Shown here one piece after another: positions 53,506 to 62,320 of a stretch of 64,000 nucleotides of DNA. Where the stretch lies: positions 5,187,416-5,251,415 of the forward strand of contig NZ_CP017269.1 of the NCBI RefSeq assembly GCF_001750685.1, in the 5' to 3' direction. Position numbers and translations under genes: made by a program. Source of the stretch: Geosporobacter ferrireducens (GTDB taxonomy: Bacteria > Bacillota > Clostridia > Peptostreptococcales > Thermotaleaceae). Under the pieces are notes generated by a model. It was given only the letters and a program-made list of their open reading frames with translations. It did no database searches and was not told where the DNA came from. How positions within the stretch are numbered: position 1 is the first letter of the stretch; each line of letters starts with the position of its first letter.

Positions 53506-53541
53506 AAGGAGCTGTCTTAAACTGATTTTTAAAAGATAGTT

Positions 53542-53638
53542 TGGAAACTGCATTTAATGCGGTTTCTTTGCATGTATGGGTTTAGTTAGGTAAGGGTAGC
53601 TCCATCAGATGAAGTTAATGAGTAAAAAATGGTATTTC
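53542..53638 (+). repeat. ~95-bp dispersed repeat, left copy
   Basis: From a GCATTTAATGCGGTTT hairpin-terminator through TTTGCATGTATGGGTTTAG and GTAGCTCCA to ATGAAGTTAATGAGTAAAA. It recurs at 61977-62068. It looks like the residual end of an insertion element. Between it and the regulator gene at 54216 lies only the YdjM-like pseudogene. Confidence 0.7.
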
Positions 53639-53897
53639 TATATATATAGACGAATTTATGGTAGTTCTTCACTGTTTGCCGAGGTAAGGCAAAAAAGATG
53701 GGGGAATTTGCAATATAATAAGGAAATCAGAAAACCAAATGCTAAATGTTATGCCAAAGCCTACTTTTGAATAGATTCAAATAAAAAGAAAAGGTTATGT
53801 CAACACTTTGAAATTAATATAAACCTTGATATAATAGCTAAAGATGATAGCGTTGAAAGGAACACCTATCTTTGTATTTTAAAAGGAGTTGATACAA

Positions 53898-54166
53898 ATG
53901 ATTGGTAAAACCCATTTTAAAATTGGAATCTTAACCTACGTTATTACGTCAGCTGCATTTGATAATATTGACTTAAATATTATGAAGCACAAAAAATTAG
54001 TATGGCAGGAATGCTGGCAGCAGGCATCTCCGCTCTCGTAACAAATGTGGATTGTGATGATAGTAAAATCAATCGTTCAAATTCAATAATTGGAACAGCT
54101 AAAAAAGCAGCTGAATATATTGATGCGGCTAATTCTATCTCCAAAGCTATTTATTGGGATGAATAG
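53898..54166 (+). pseudogene. YdjM-like (DUF457) membrane hydrolase remnant
   Basis: ATG 53898 behind AAAAGGAGTTG opens MIGKTHFKIGILTYVITSAA, the typical YdjM/DUF457 start (xxGKTHxxxG). After a frameshift near 53985 the frame continues MAGMLAAGISALVTNVDCDD and SKINRSN, matching the family G..SSLiPDiDHp.SkIN motif. The metal-binding DxDH is changed and the C-terminal membrane part is missing. Confidence 0.7.
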
Positions 54167-54215
54167 TAGCATTCAGTTTATATAATAAATGTAGGCAAGT
54201 GGAAGGAGAAGGGTA

Positions 54216-55067
54216 ATGAGCAATATGGTAATCTTCAATAACATGAAGCATGATTTCACAGAGGCGGAGAAAGTACTCGCTGAGTATATAATGCAGAATT
54301 ATAATGAAATATGTAATATGACTACCTATGAAATTGCAGATGCCACAGATACGAGTCCTGCTACATTGGTTCGTCTTGCTAAAAAGCTAGGATATAGTGG
54401 ATTTAAAGCCCTACAGATTGCCATTGCCAAGGATACTTCTAAGGATACTATCAACACTGAGAATCTATATGAGGCAATTACTGTAAATGATTCCACTGAA
54501 GATATCATTTCAAAAATAGCCTTGGGCAATATCGACGCTATAAAGAATACCGCTGCTATCATAAAAACTCATCTAATAGAGGAGAGTGTAAATGAAATCC
54601 TTAAAGCAAAGTGTATTCATCTCTTCGGTATAGGAAGTTCTTATATCGTAGCCTTGGATTTCCAATACAAATTAGTGCGAATCAACATGTTGACCAGTTT
54701 ACATAGCGATTACCATTTGCAATTGGTTGCTGCGTCAAACATTAATATAGATGATGTTGCTATTGGTATTTCTAATAGTGGTAAGACACAGGAAGTGTAT
54801 AATGCGTTAAAACTCTGTAAGGAAAGAGGCGCAAAAACGATTTCTATAACCAGATTAGGGCGAAATCCAATTAGTGCTATTTCTGATATCAACATCAATA
54901 CCATAGAAGTGGAACAGCAGCTCCGCGTAGGGGCGATTTCTTCAAGAATCGCTCAATTAACAGTGATAGATATTTTATTTATGTGCTTAATGAAAAAACG
55001 CTACCAGAGCATTCCAGATTATGTACGAGAAACCGACCATATCATATCTAGTCTAAAGCTTAAATAA
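54216..55067 (+). CDS. MurR/RpiR family transcriptional regulator
   Basis: A 283-residue regulator: N-terminal HTH_6 domain (about 1-77, TTYEIADATDTSPATLVRLA) and a SIS sugar-phosphate-binding domain (about 125-255, FGIGSSYIVALDFQYKL and GISNSGKTQEVYNAL). In Bacillus and other bacteria MurR represses MurNAc genes and is released by MurNAc-6-phosphate. The sugar transporter, kinase and MurQ genes that follow are its likely targets. Start ATG 54216 behind GGAAGGAGAAGGG. Confidence 0.88.
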   Translation: MSNMVIFNNMKHDFTEAEKVLAEYIMQNYNEICNMTTYEIADATDTSPATLVRLAKKLGYSGFKALQIAIAKDTSKDTINTENLYEAITVNDSTEDIISKIALGNIDAIKNTAAIIKTHLIEESVNEILKAKCIHLFGIGSSYIVALDFQYKLVRINMLTSLHSDYHLQLVAASNINIDDVAIGISNSGKTQEVYNALKLCKERGAKTISITRLGRNPISAISDININTIEVEQQLRVGAISSRIAQLTVIDILFMCLMKKRYQSIPDYVRETDHIISSLKLK

Positions 55068-55259
55068 TATATTAAAAAAATATTCGTGACATTAATAAAC
55101 TTAATTATAAAGTTAGTAGACGAGAAAATCGTAGAGAAGCTAAAAAAATTAAGAAAATGGAAGTACAGAATCATGAAATCTTTTGCTCATGATCCTTTGT
55201 CATATGAAAAAATGCAACTCAAAAATGGAAAGGAATAACCTATCGGTTCAGATTATAAA

Positions 55260-55285
55260 TGGCGTCCATAAGGACGTCTTTTTTA
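55260..55285 (+). terminator. terminator after the RpiR regulator
   Basis: GGCGTCC/GGACGTC stem with ATAA loop followed by TTTTTT. The stretch 55068-55260 otherwise has no gene that I recognise. Confidence 0.75.
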
Positions 55286-55319
55286 TAAGTAAAAAGCGAA
55301 ATAAAGTTCTATTCTTATA

Positions 55320-55380
55320 TTGAAAAAATATTTTATAGTATTATAATATATATAAAACAATATTTCATAATTTTTCATAA
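55320..55380 (+). promoter_or_regulatory. promoter and candidate operator of the sugar ABC operon
   Basis: TTGAAA (55320-55325), 16 bp, TATAAT (55342-55347). Directly after it TTTCATAA occurs twice (55363, 55373) with a 10-bp period, a possible site for the RpiR regulator. Confidence 0.55.
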
Positions 55381-55434
55381 ATTGTGTAATTTGATTTCAA
55401 AAAGTCATTTATAAAAATAAAAGGGGGAAAAGAG

Positions 55435-56802
55435 ATGAAAAAATTCAACAAAATGCTATCAGTGGTACTTATTCTACTCGTGCTATCTATGGCACTATCT
55501 GGCTGCGGTGAAAAGGGGACCACACCAACAGCTGAGTCTAGCACATCTGCTGATAAAAAAATTACATTAAAAGTAATGTTCTTTCAAGCAGGTTTTGGGG
55601 ATGGATGGCAAAAATGGTTGAAGGAAGAGTTCGAAAAAAACCACGAGAATATAACGATCCAGCTTGTGGGAGATGCAAAGTTGATGGAGACAATTACACC
55701 TATTATTGAGAGTGGTGTAGATGCGCCGGACATATTTATGACCAATGGTAGTAAATGGGAAGAGTGGGGCCCTCAAGGATTGGTAATGGATTTAACAGAG
55801 TTTTATGATGAAAAGGTACCAGGTACGGATTTAGTACTAAAGGATTACATATCGGATGCTGCAAAGGATAAATTTTTCTTTGACTTAGGTAAAAATAACG
55901 GAGGCATCAAAAAATATGCAGTGCCCTGGTCAGCAGGACCTATGAGTGTTGTTTATAATGGGAAGCTGTTTAAGGAAAAGGGGTTGGAGTATCCTAAGAC
56001 TTGGCCTGAATTCGAAGCTTTATGCGAGACCATAAAAGCTGAGGGAATCGCTCCACTAACCTATCCAGGAAAATATCCAAACTATGTAAAACCCTTTATG
56101 AGAAGCTGGCAAATACAAGAATTAGGACCTGAAAGATTTGTCAATGAATTTAAAAATCCATCAGATCCTGAGATATATGGAGATCCAGCTCTTTTAACAG
56201 CTTGGGAAAAATTTGATAATTTATTCAAAAAAGGTTGGATTATGGAAGGAACAACAGCCCTGGATCATACCCAAGTACAGATGGAATTCATCAATAATAA
56301 AGTTGCTATGATATTGAATGGTTATTGGTTAGAGCAGGAAATGTCAGAGGCTTGGCCAGAAGAGTATGAGATCGTGATGGCACCTATTCCTCAGGATGGA
56401 AAAATTGATACCCCAGTTTCTTTCATAAATATGCCTGACTATATTTCTATCTACAGTAAAACCGCTTATCCGGAAGCAGCAAAAGAATTTTTGCTATTCT
56501 CTTTAAGCCCAGAATCTTGTGAGGCTTTTGCAAAACTTGCAGGAGGATTAAGACCTTTTAAATATGATTTAGATAATGTAGAGGTCTCCGAGTTTACAAA
56601 GAGTTGTCAAGATATTATACGAAATCCTAATTACTATCAGTTTACAGATGCCAGCAGTAATCCATTCATGTATAAGACATTAGGAAATGATTATTTAACG
56701 AAGATAGCTACAGGAGAAATGACACCTAAGCAGGTTGCTGAGGCCTTTAAGAAAGATGCTGCTACCGAATTTGAGAAGGTGAAAAAAGATTTAGGAAATT
56801 AA
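55435..56802 (+). CDS. sugar ABC transporter substrate-binding lipoprotein
   Basis: A 455-residue family 1 extracellular solute-binding protein: signal peptide with lipobox ALSGC (Cys24), a Thr/Ser linker, then the MalE-like fold with DIFMTNGSKWEEW, VPWSAGPMSVVYNGKLF and the C-terminal helices. Carbohydrate-binding aromatic residues are frequent. Together with MurR, MurK-like and MurQ genes, its ligand is probably a cell-wall sugar such as MurNAc, MurNAc-GlcNAc or a muropeptide; the sequence alone does not prove that. A long hairpin follows its stop. Confidence 0.88.
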   Translation: MKKFNKMLSVVLILLVLSMALSGCGEKGTTPTAESSTSADKKITLKVMFFQAGFGDGWQKWLKEEFEKNHENITIQLVGDAKLMETITPIIESGVDAPDIFMTNGSKWEEWGPQGLVMDLTEFYDEKVPGTDLVLKDYISDAAKDKFFFDLGKNNGGIKKYAVPWSAGPMSVVYNGKLFKEKGLEYPKTWPEFEALCETIKAEGIAPLTYPGKYPNYVKPFMRSWQIQELGPERFVNEFKNPSDPEIYGDPALLTAWEKFDNLFKKGWIMEGTTALDHTQVQMEFINNKVAMILNGYWLEQEMSEAWPEEYEIVMAPIPQDGKIDTPVSFINMPDYISIYSKTAYPEAAKEFLLFSLSPESCEAFAKLAGGLRPFKYDLDNVEVSEFTKSCQDIIRNPNYYQFTDASSNPFMYKTLGNDYLTKIATGEMTPKQVAEAFKKDAATEFEKVKKDLGN

Positions 56803-56823
56803 TTGACAGAAAGAATGTGATAT

Positions 56824-56879
56824 CTATGGATGTGGACCCCAAAAATCAAGAATTAATTCTATAGGGTCTATGTCCATAG
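56824..56879 (+). terminator. intercistronic hairpin after the binding protein
   Basis: CTATGGATGTGGACCC pairs with GGGTCTATGTCCATAG. There is no T-run, so it more likely protects the upstream mRNA than ends transcription, which would favour excess binding protein over permeases. Confidence 0.6.
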
Positions 56880-56935
56880 GATTCTAGTTGATGGAAGATA
56901 AAATTAATAGAAATTGAAAGGGGGGAAAGAAACCA

Positions 56936-57898
56936 ATGGAAACTACGAAAAGTAATACGGGATATCAAGCTGAAGTTATAATACCAAAAGGAAAAAAGCA
57001 AAAAAGGATAAATTGGAAAAAGATTTTTTTTATCATTTCCATGTTAGGATGGCCCTTATTAAATTGGTGTATATTCATTTTCTATATGAATATACAGACT
57101 TTTCTTTATTCTTTTCAAAGGTTAAATAAGTTTACCGGTAAAATGAGATTTTCTGGTTTAGAAAATTACATGGAGTTATTTCAAAAAATATCTGATAATA
57201 CTGCCTCTTATGGTGTGGCCTTTAGAAATACGTTTTTGTGGTTAGGCCTCAACGTACTGGTAATTGTTCCCATATCTTTGGTGGTGGCCTACATCCTTTC
57301 TAAGAAAATACCTTTCTATAGATTCTTTAATACGATACTATTTATCCCAAATATCATTTCAATTGTAATATTAACCATGGTTTGGTCCTTTATGTGGGCA
57401 CCCAATCAAGGAATTGTTAATGGATTGTTAGATTTATTAGGAATGGTGCAATATAAACGAATATGGTTGGGAGATCACAGAACGGCATTAGGCGTGGTAT
57501 TTTTATACTGTGTTTGGGCAGGAATAGGATGGAATAATCTTATTTTAGGTGGAGCTATTGCAAAAATTCCGAAAGAAATACTCGAGTCGGCACAGTTAGA
57601 TGGTGTTTCCCATTGGCAAGAGTTTGTACATATTATCATTCCAAATGTGTGGCCAACTATTTCGACGATAACCATTATAGGTGCAACGGCTGCTTTTAGA
57701 GTTTTTCTACATCCCAAGTTACTTACCAATGGAGAATATGGAACCTCTAATATTGCCCTTAAAGTAGTGGATGAAGTTTTAGGAGAAGGCAACTACGGGC
57801 TTGCATCGGCAGCGGGAATCACTATGGCCATTTTTGGTTTCATAGTAGTCTATATGATTAAAGCTTATCTTGATAGGATGGAAAAAAAGTGGAGTTGA
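56936..57898 (+). CDS. sugar ABC transporter permease (MalF-like)
   Basis: A 320-residue binding-protein-dependent permease with six membrane helices and a cytoplasmic EAA loop, ESAQLDGVSHWQEFVHIIIP (about 220-239). The first 25 residues are polar and basic. Ribosome site GGGGGGAAAG. It pairs with the next permease. No ATPase gene is in this operon, so a shared MsmX-type ATPase elsewhere is expected, as usual for such Firmicute systems. Confidence 0.92.
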   Translation: METTKSNTGYQAEVIIPKGKKQKRINWKKIFFIISMLGWPLLNWCIFIFYMNIQTFLYSFQRLNKFTGKMRFSGLENYMELFQKISDNTASYGVAFRNTFLWLGLNVLVIVPISLVVAYILSKKIPFYRFFNTILFIPNIISIVILTMVWSFMWAPNQGIVNGLLDLLGMVQYKRIWLGDHRTALGVVFLYCVWAGIGWNNLILGGAIAKIPKEILESAQLDGVSHWQEFVHIIIPNVWPTISTITIIGATAAFRVFLHPKLLTNGEYGTSNIALKVVDEVLGEGNYGLASAAGITMAIFGFIVVYMIKAYLDRMEKKWS

Positions 57899-57927
57899 TT
57901 TGAAAAAGGATGGGAAGGTGAGAGAGG

Positions 57928-58761
57928 GTGGAAAATAAATTTAGTCGCCAAGTTTTACTCATAGCAGAGGTACTGTTACTGTTTTATGCAATTTCTCTGG
58001 TATTTCCTTATGTATGGGTGTTTATTAATTCTTTCAAAAGCATAGCTGAATTTTATAAAAATATATGGTCCCTACCAGAATCTTTTAGTCTGACAAATTA
58101 TGCTCGTGCTATGAAGGAAACCAAAATACTGTCCTATTTTGGACTTAGTGCGATAATAACCATCATAGGTACAGGAACGCAGCTTATCTTCTCTGCAATG
58201 ACAGCCTATATACTAGCAAAATACGAGTTTAGAGGAAATCGATTTATTTATGCCCTGACCATAATCGGATTTTTATTACCGATCACAGGGACATTAGCCC
58301 CTTTGTATGTTTTCCTTAAAAAGACAGGTCTGTTTAATTTGTACGGACTCCTCATCATGTATGCAGTGGGAATGGGAACGAACATGCTCATTTATTATTC
58401 CTTCTTTAAAAAGATTTCTTGGAGTTATGCAGAAGCAGCTTTTATGGATGGAGCAGGAGATTTTACTGTCTTTTGGAAAATTATGTTTCCCATGGCAAGG
58501 GAAGCCTCTATTGCAGTAGGGATTATAACAGCAATAAATATTTGGAATGACTATTTTATTCCTTCAATTGTTTTAACAAACCCTAAAGTGCAAACCGTGG
58601 CTGTAGGTCTTCGAACCTTACAGGTGCAGCAGCAATATAATGCCTCCTGGACAGTGTTATTTGCTGCAGTGATCGTAGCCACGATACCAACGATTCTTAT
58701 ATATATGTTATTTCAAGATAAAATCTACAAAGGCTTTCTTATTGGTGGATTGAAAGAATAG
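57928..58761 (+). CDS. sugar ABC transporter permease (MalG-like)
   Basis: A 277-residue permease with six helices and EAA loop EAAFMDGAGDFTVFWKIMFP (about 171-190). The start is GTG 57928 behind GAAGGTGAGAG. Second half of the transmembrane channel for the operon's binding protein. It ends 12 bp before the beta-lactamase-like gene. Confidence 0.92.
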   Translation: MENKFSRQVLLIAEVLLLFYAISLVFPYVWVFINSFKSIAEFYKNIWSLPESFSLTNYARAMKETKILSYFGLSAIITIIGTGTQLIFSAMTAYILAKYEFRGNRFIYALTIIGFLLPITGTLAPLYVFLKKTGLFNLYGLLIMYAVGMGTNMLIYYSFFKKISWSYAEAAFMDGAGDFTVFWKIMFPMAREASIAVGIITAINIWNDYFIPSIVLTNPKVQTVAVGLRTLQVQQQYNASWTVLFAAVIVATIPTILIYMLFQDKIYKGFLIGGLKE

Positions 58762-58773
58762 TGAGGAGATAGG

Positions 58774-59823
58774 ATGATAATAGAAGAAAGAATTCGATAC
58801 TTAGAGGATTACTTGCAAAAACTGATTAAGGAAGATGTCTTTCCAGGCGCATCCTTTGCCTTATTGGACCAAGAAGATAGCTACATAGGCTTTTTAGGTA
58901 AAGCTCAAATAGTACCGGAGCCTGCCTCCGTGAAAGAAGATACCCTCTATGATTTAGCATCCTTAACCAAAGTGGTTGCTACCACTAGCTGCATTATGCT
59001 TTTAATTGAGAGGGGATATATAACACTGGATACAGAGATTTGTAAGGTTCTACCCTTATATAGGCAAAGGGGTATTTGTATAAAGCATTTATTATCTCAT
59101 ACATCTGGCTTAGATGCAGATATAGATTGGAATAACATGAATAAAGAACAGCTTCTTCATACAGCATACAATTCACCTATAAAACCTAGTCGATTCGAAA
59201 AGGAAGTAGTTTATTCAGACATAGGCTTTATACTTCTCGGTCTAGTAATCGAGCAGATAACAGGTTCCTTTGAAGAATTTGCACATAAAAACCTATTTAA
59301 ACCATTAAGCATGAAGGAGACGTTCTTTAATCCAAGGGAAGCCTATATAGAGAGATGTGCGGCTACTGAACTCTGCCAAATGAGAAAAAAAATAATAAAA
59401 GGTGTTGTTCATGATGAAAAAGCCTATCTTTTAGGGGGTATTGCAGGTCATGCTGGACTTTTTTCTACCATAGGAGACATTGTAAATTTCTTAAAGATGT
59501 ATCTAAATAATGGAGCTTTTGACGATCAAATTGTACTTAACCAATCCACCATTTCTTTGATGTCAAATTCCTATACTCCATATATGAATTCAGAGAGGGG
59601 ATTGGGTTGGATGCTAAAAGGAAAAACCAATACTTTTTGTGATGTAACTGGAGAAAGAACACTTTATCATACGGGATTTACGGGCACTTCTATCATCATT
59701 GATCTAGATAATAAAAAGAGCTTTGTTCTGCTAACCAATAGAGTTCATCCAACCAGAAAAAATACAAAACTAATTGATCTGAGAAGGAATATTCATAATG
59801 TGGCACTTAGTGCCATTCAGTAA
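58774..59823 (+). CDS. beta-lactamase-like serine hydrolase (YbbE-like)
   Basis: A 349-residue class C beta-lactamase/esterase-fold protein: SxxK nucleophile motif S63-L-T-K66 (LASLTKVVATT), YxN-equivalent YSDIGF (about 149-154) and the third box HTGFTGTS near the C-terminus. There is no signal peptide, so it probably works in the cytoplasm. B. subtilis has an AmpC-like gene (ybbE) in its MurNAc cluster next to murQ and murR, which supports a role in muropeptide or MurNAc-lactyl-peptide processing; the exact reaction is unknown. It is not expected to be a drug-resistance enzyme. Confidence 0.82.
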   Translation: MIIEERIRYLEDYLQKLIKEDVFPGASFALLDQEDSYIGFLGKAQIVPEPASVKEDTLYDLASLTKVVATTSCIMLLIERGYITLDTEICKVLPLYRQRGICIKHLLSHTSGLDADIDWNNMNKEQLLHTAYNSPIKPSRFEKEVVYSDIGFILLGLVIEQITGSFEEFAHKNLFKPLSMKETFFNPREAYIERCAATELCQMRKKIIKGVVHDEKAYLLGGIAGHAGLFSTIGDIVNFLKMYLNNGAFDDQIVLNQSTISLMSNSYTPYMNSERGLGWMLKGKTNTFCDVTGERTLYHTGFTGTSIIIDLDNKKSFVLLTNRVHPTRKNTKLIDLRRNIHNVALSAIQ

Positions 59824-59841
59824 TGATAAGAAGGAGTAAAT

Positions 59842-60735
59842 ATGGACTATTTAATTGGTATTGATGCAGGTGGCACCAAATCAGAATTGATCGCTTATGA
59901 TATGGAAAATAAACCTATATTTAAAAAAAATGGGGGATTTGGGAATCCAGCGGTCAATCAAGAGAAAACTCTAAAGAACCTTGAACTATTGATAAAACAG
60001 GTATTGAAAGCGTTAGATATTAGAAACTGCAAATTGATTGCAATAGGTCTTGCGGGAGCTCAAATGGGTAATAGCAAAGAATTTATTAAAAGCTATTTTA
60101 ATGATAAATTTAATATACCCACCATTGTTTTAAACGATATTTTAATGAGTTATCAAGCCTATTTGGGAAGTGGAAATGGAATTATGACGATTGCCGGCAC
60201 TGGCTCTAGTAGTTATGGACGAAGAAATGATAGAGAAGCTATGGCAGGGGGATGGGGGCATTTACTGGGAGATGAAGGTAGCGGATACCATATTGTTCTT
60301 GAGGCATTTAAAAAAATGATCTATCTATGGGATCGTGAAATTCCATTGGATGAACTTAGCAGAGCGCTGCTAAAAGAAATAGATATGCAGGACCCATCAG
60401 GTATCAAACACTTTATATACAATTCACAAAAAAATGAAATTGCTGGATTGTTTCCTATCATCCTAAATATGTCTCAAAAGGGAAGTTCAGAAGCTGAAAA
60501 ACTTCTGATTGAAGCAGGTAAATCTCTAGCGGATATTACTGGTATTGTGTATAATAGGCTAAACTTCAATGAACAAGTACAAATTGGAATTAAGGGAGGC
60601 ATATTTCATAGTAGCTGCTATGTAAAGGAGAGTTTTGAAAATCGATTGAGTGAGTATATGTCAGATTTTATAATAATTAAAGAGGATATTTCTGTTACAA
60701 AAGCTGTTTGTAGTCTTTATAAACAAATTAGGTAA
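59842..60735 (+). CDS. murK: BadF/BadG-family MurNAc/GlcNAc kinase (MurK-like)
   Basis: A 297-residue ASKHA-fold kinase of the BadF/BadG/BcrA/BcrD family: phosphate 1 GIDAGGTKSE at the N-terminus, IGLAGAQMG, the phosphate 2 region IAGTGSSSYG, and GGWGHLLGDEGSGYH, typical of GlcNAc-kinase-like members. Clostridium acetobutylicum MurK of this family phosphorylates MurNAc and GlcNAc and is encoded with murQ. The location between a sugar transporter and murQ supports the same role: import as free sugar, then phosphorylation, instead of a PTS. Symbol given by homology and context. Confidence 0.8.
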   Translation: MDYLIGIDAGGTKSELIAYDMENKPIFKKNGGFGNPAVNQEKTLKNLELLIKQVLKALDIRNCKLIAIGLAGAQMGNSKEFIKSYFNDKFNIPTIVLNDILMSYQAYLGSGNGIMTIAGTGSSSYGRRNDREAMAGGWGHLLGDEGSGYHIVLEAFKKMIYLWDREIPLDELSRALLKEIDMQDPSGIKHFIYNSQKNEIAGLFPIILNMSQKGSSEAEKLLIEAGKSLADITGIVYNRLNFNEQVQIGIKGGIFHSSCYVKESFENRLSEYMSDFIIIKEDISVTKAVCSLYKQIR

Positions 60736-60773
60736 AAATTTTCAGATTTTCTTATTTTACCTACGAGGGAGAT

Positions 60774-61715
60774 ATGAACATGGTAAATGAAGTAATGGGC
60801 ATGATAACGGAACAGATAAATAGAAATACAGTGGATATTGATAACATGAGTATTACAGAAATTGTTACCTGTATCAATAATGAAGATAAAACTGTTGCTT
60901 ATGCAGTGGAAAAAGTAATTCCACAAATTGTTAATGCAGTAGAGCTTACAGTTTTAGCATTAAAAAGAGGCGGAAGAATGATATTTGTTGGAGCTGGAAC
61001 TAGTGGAAGACTTGGGGTGCTGGATGCATCAGAATGTCCACCTACTTTTAATACAGATCCGGAATTAGTGAAAGGAATCATTGCAGGGGGAGATATAGCT
61101 CTACGAAAAGCAGTAGAGGGAATTGAGGATAATGAAGAAGACGCAATAAAGGATTTAAAGAGAGAAGATTTAAATCAAAACGATGTAGTAATTGGTATTG
61201 CTGCTAGTGGTAGAACCCCCTATGTAATAGGTGCTTTAAAATATGCTAAAGAGATTGGTGCAAAAGCTGTTGGAATATCATGTAATCCCCAATCGAAAAT
61301 GAGAGAATATTCAGATGTAATGATAGAAGTAATCGTTGGGCCTGAGGTAATATCTGGTTCAACTAGGCTCAAATCAGGTACAGCCCAGAAAATGATACTC
61401 AATATTCTTAGCACAACAACCATGATAAAGTTGGGAAAGACCTATAAAAATCTAATGATTGATCTTCAGACTAGTAATCATAAGCTTAAACAAAGGGCTA
61501 TTAGAATATTAAAGGAAGTAACCCAAAACAATGATGAAGATGAAGCGATTTCTATATTAGAAAAGACGGATTGGAATGTGAAAGAAGCCATAGTACTATG
61601 GGAGACTGGCTGTAGTATTGCTGAAGTACGAAAATATTTAAAAGACAGTGAGGGCTTTGTAAATAAGGCTATCGAATTGGCTTTGGGAAGAGAATGGAAC
61701 AAGCCGAGAAAATAA
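60774..61715 (+). CDS. murQ: N-acetylmuramic acid 6-phosphate etherase
   Basis: A 313-residue SIS-domain etherase that cleaves MurNAc-6-phosphate to GlcNAc-6-phosphate and D-lactate. Family landmarks: GAGTSGRLGVLDASECPPTF (about 80-99), IAGGDIALRKAVEGIED, IGIAASGRTPYVIGAL and STRLKSGTAQKMILN. Start ATG 60774 behind GAGGGAG. It is the last gene of the operon and gives the strongest evidence that the island recycles peptidoglycan sugars. Confidence 0.95.
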   Translation: MNMVNEVMGMITEQINRNTVDIDNMSITEIVTCINNEDKTVAYAVEKVIPQIVNAVELTVLALKRGGRMIFVGAGTSGRLGVLDASECPPTFNTDPELVKGIIAGGDIALRKAVEGIEDNEEDAIKDLKREDLNQNDVVIGIAASGRTPYVIGALKYAKEIGAKAVGISCNPQSKMREYSDVMIEVIVGPEVISGSTRLKSGTAQKMILNILSTTTMIKLGKTYKNLMIDLQTSNHKLKQRAIRILKEVTQNNDEDEAISILEKTDWNVKEAIVLWETGCSIAEVRKYLKDSEGFVNKAIELALGREWNKPRK

Positions 61716-61976
61716 ATTTGATGATTGCGTCTATAATCGGTTTAAGAAAATGAATACTTAACTCATAAGTGTAATTAGGATGCGGCGCAATTTCTTATAG
61801 AACTAAACTGCTAATCCCGGTGGCTGCTGATTTCCTTTGTTCTGGTCAAGTAAAATTGCAACACTGTCGTCTAATATTTTTATGCACTGTAGCGAGCCTC
61901 AAAAGGAGTTAATCTTTGGTTAAAGAAATGAGGCCTCAGGTGGTTGTACGAACTAGATCCTTTTTTCGATGATCTC

Positions 61977-62068
61977 AACCGCATTTAATGCGGTTTTTGC
62001 ATGTATAGGTCTAGTTGGGTGAGGTTAGCTCCACAAAATGAAGTTAATGACTAAAAAATGGTGTTTCT
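61977..62068 (+). repeat. ~95-bp dispersed repeat, right copy
   Basis: AACCGCATTTAATGCGGTTTTT, TGCATGTATAGGTCTAGTTG and ATGAAGTTAATGACTAAAA match the left copy at 53542-53638. The remainder of the gap 61716-61976 contains no gene that I recognise. Confidence 0.7.
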
Positions 62069-62104
62069 CCACTGTTTGTCGAGTTAAGACAAACAGTGGA
62101 GAAA
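62064..62104 (+). repeat. perfect 17-bp inverted repeat
   Basis: TTTCTCCACTGTTTGTC (62064-62080) is mirrored at 62088-62104 around a 7-nt loop. The left copy of the repeat has only a decayed form (CTTCACTGTTTGCC..). It may be the recognition hairpin of a lost mobile element. Confidence 0.7.
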
Positions 62105-62320
62105 TTTATAATAATATAAGGAAATACGTAAAAGGAATTCAATACTTTGAGTATCTATATGTACAAAATAATTTGACAAGCAGGTAATGTTGGGACGACG
62201 GATCTGTTCCTCGTTCCGGCGGAAAAAATATGTAACGATTAGAAGTTTTAACAAAAATTCCGTATAATGATATAGAAAGCCCTAATTATTTTAGGCATTC
62301 AGAAAATGGGGGGAATTGTT

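Noticed and set aside
53604..53765. Short ORF starting at ATGAAGTTAATGAG in the left IS-like repeat
   Set aside because: The right copy diverges completely after 15 codons, so there is no sign of protein conservation.
55100..55240. Possible C-terminal gene fragment (basic stretch with SRRENRREAKK)
   Set aside because: No family recognised, no start or ribosome site, too short to support.
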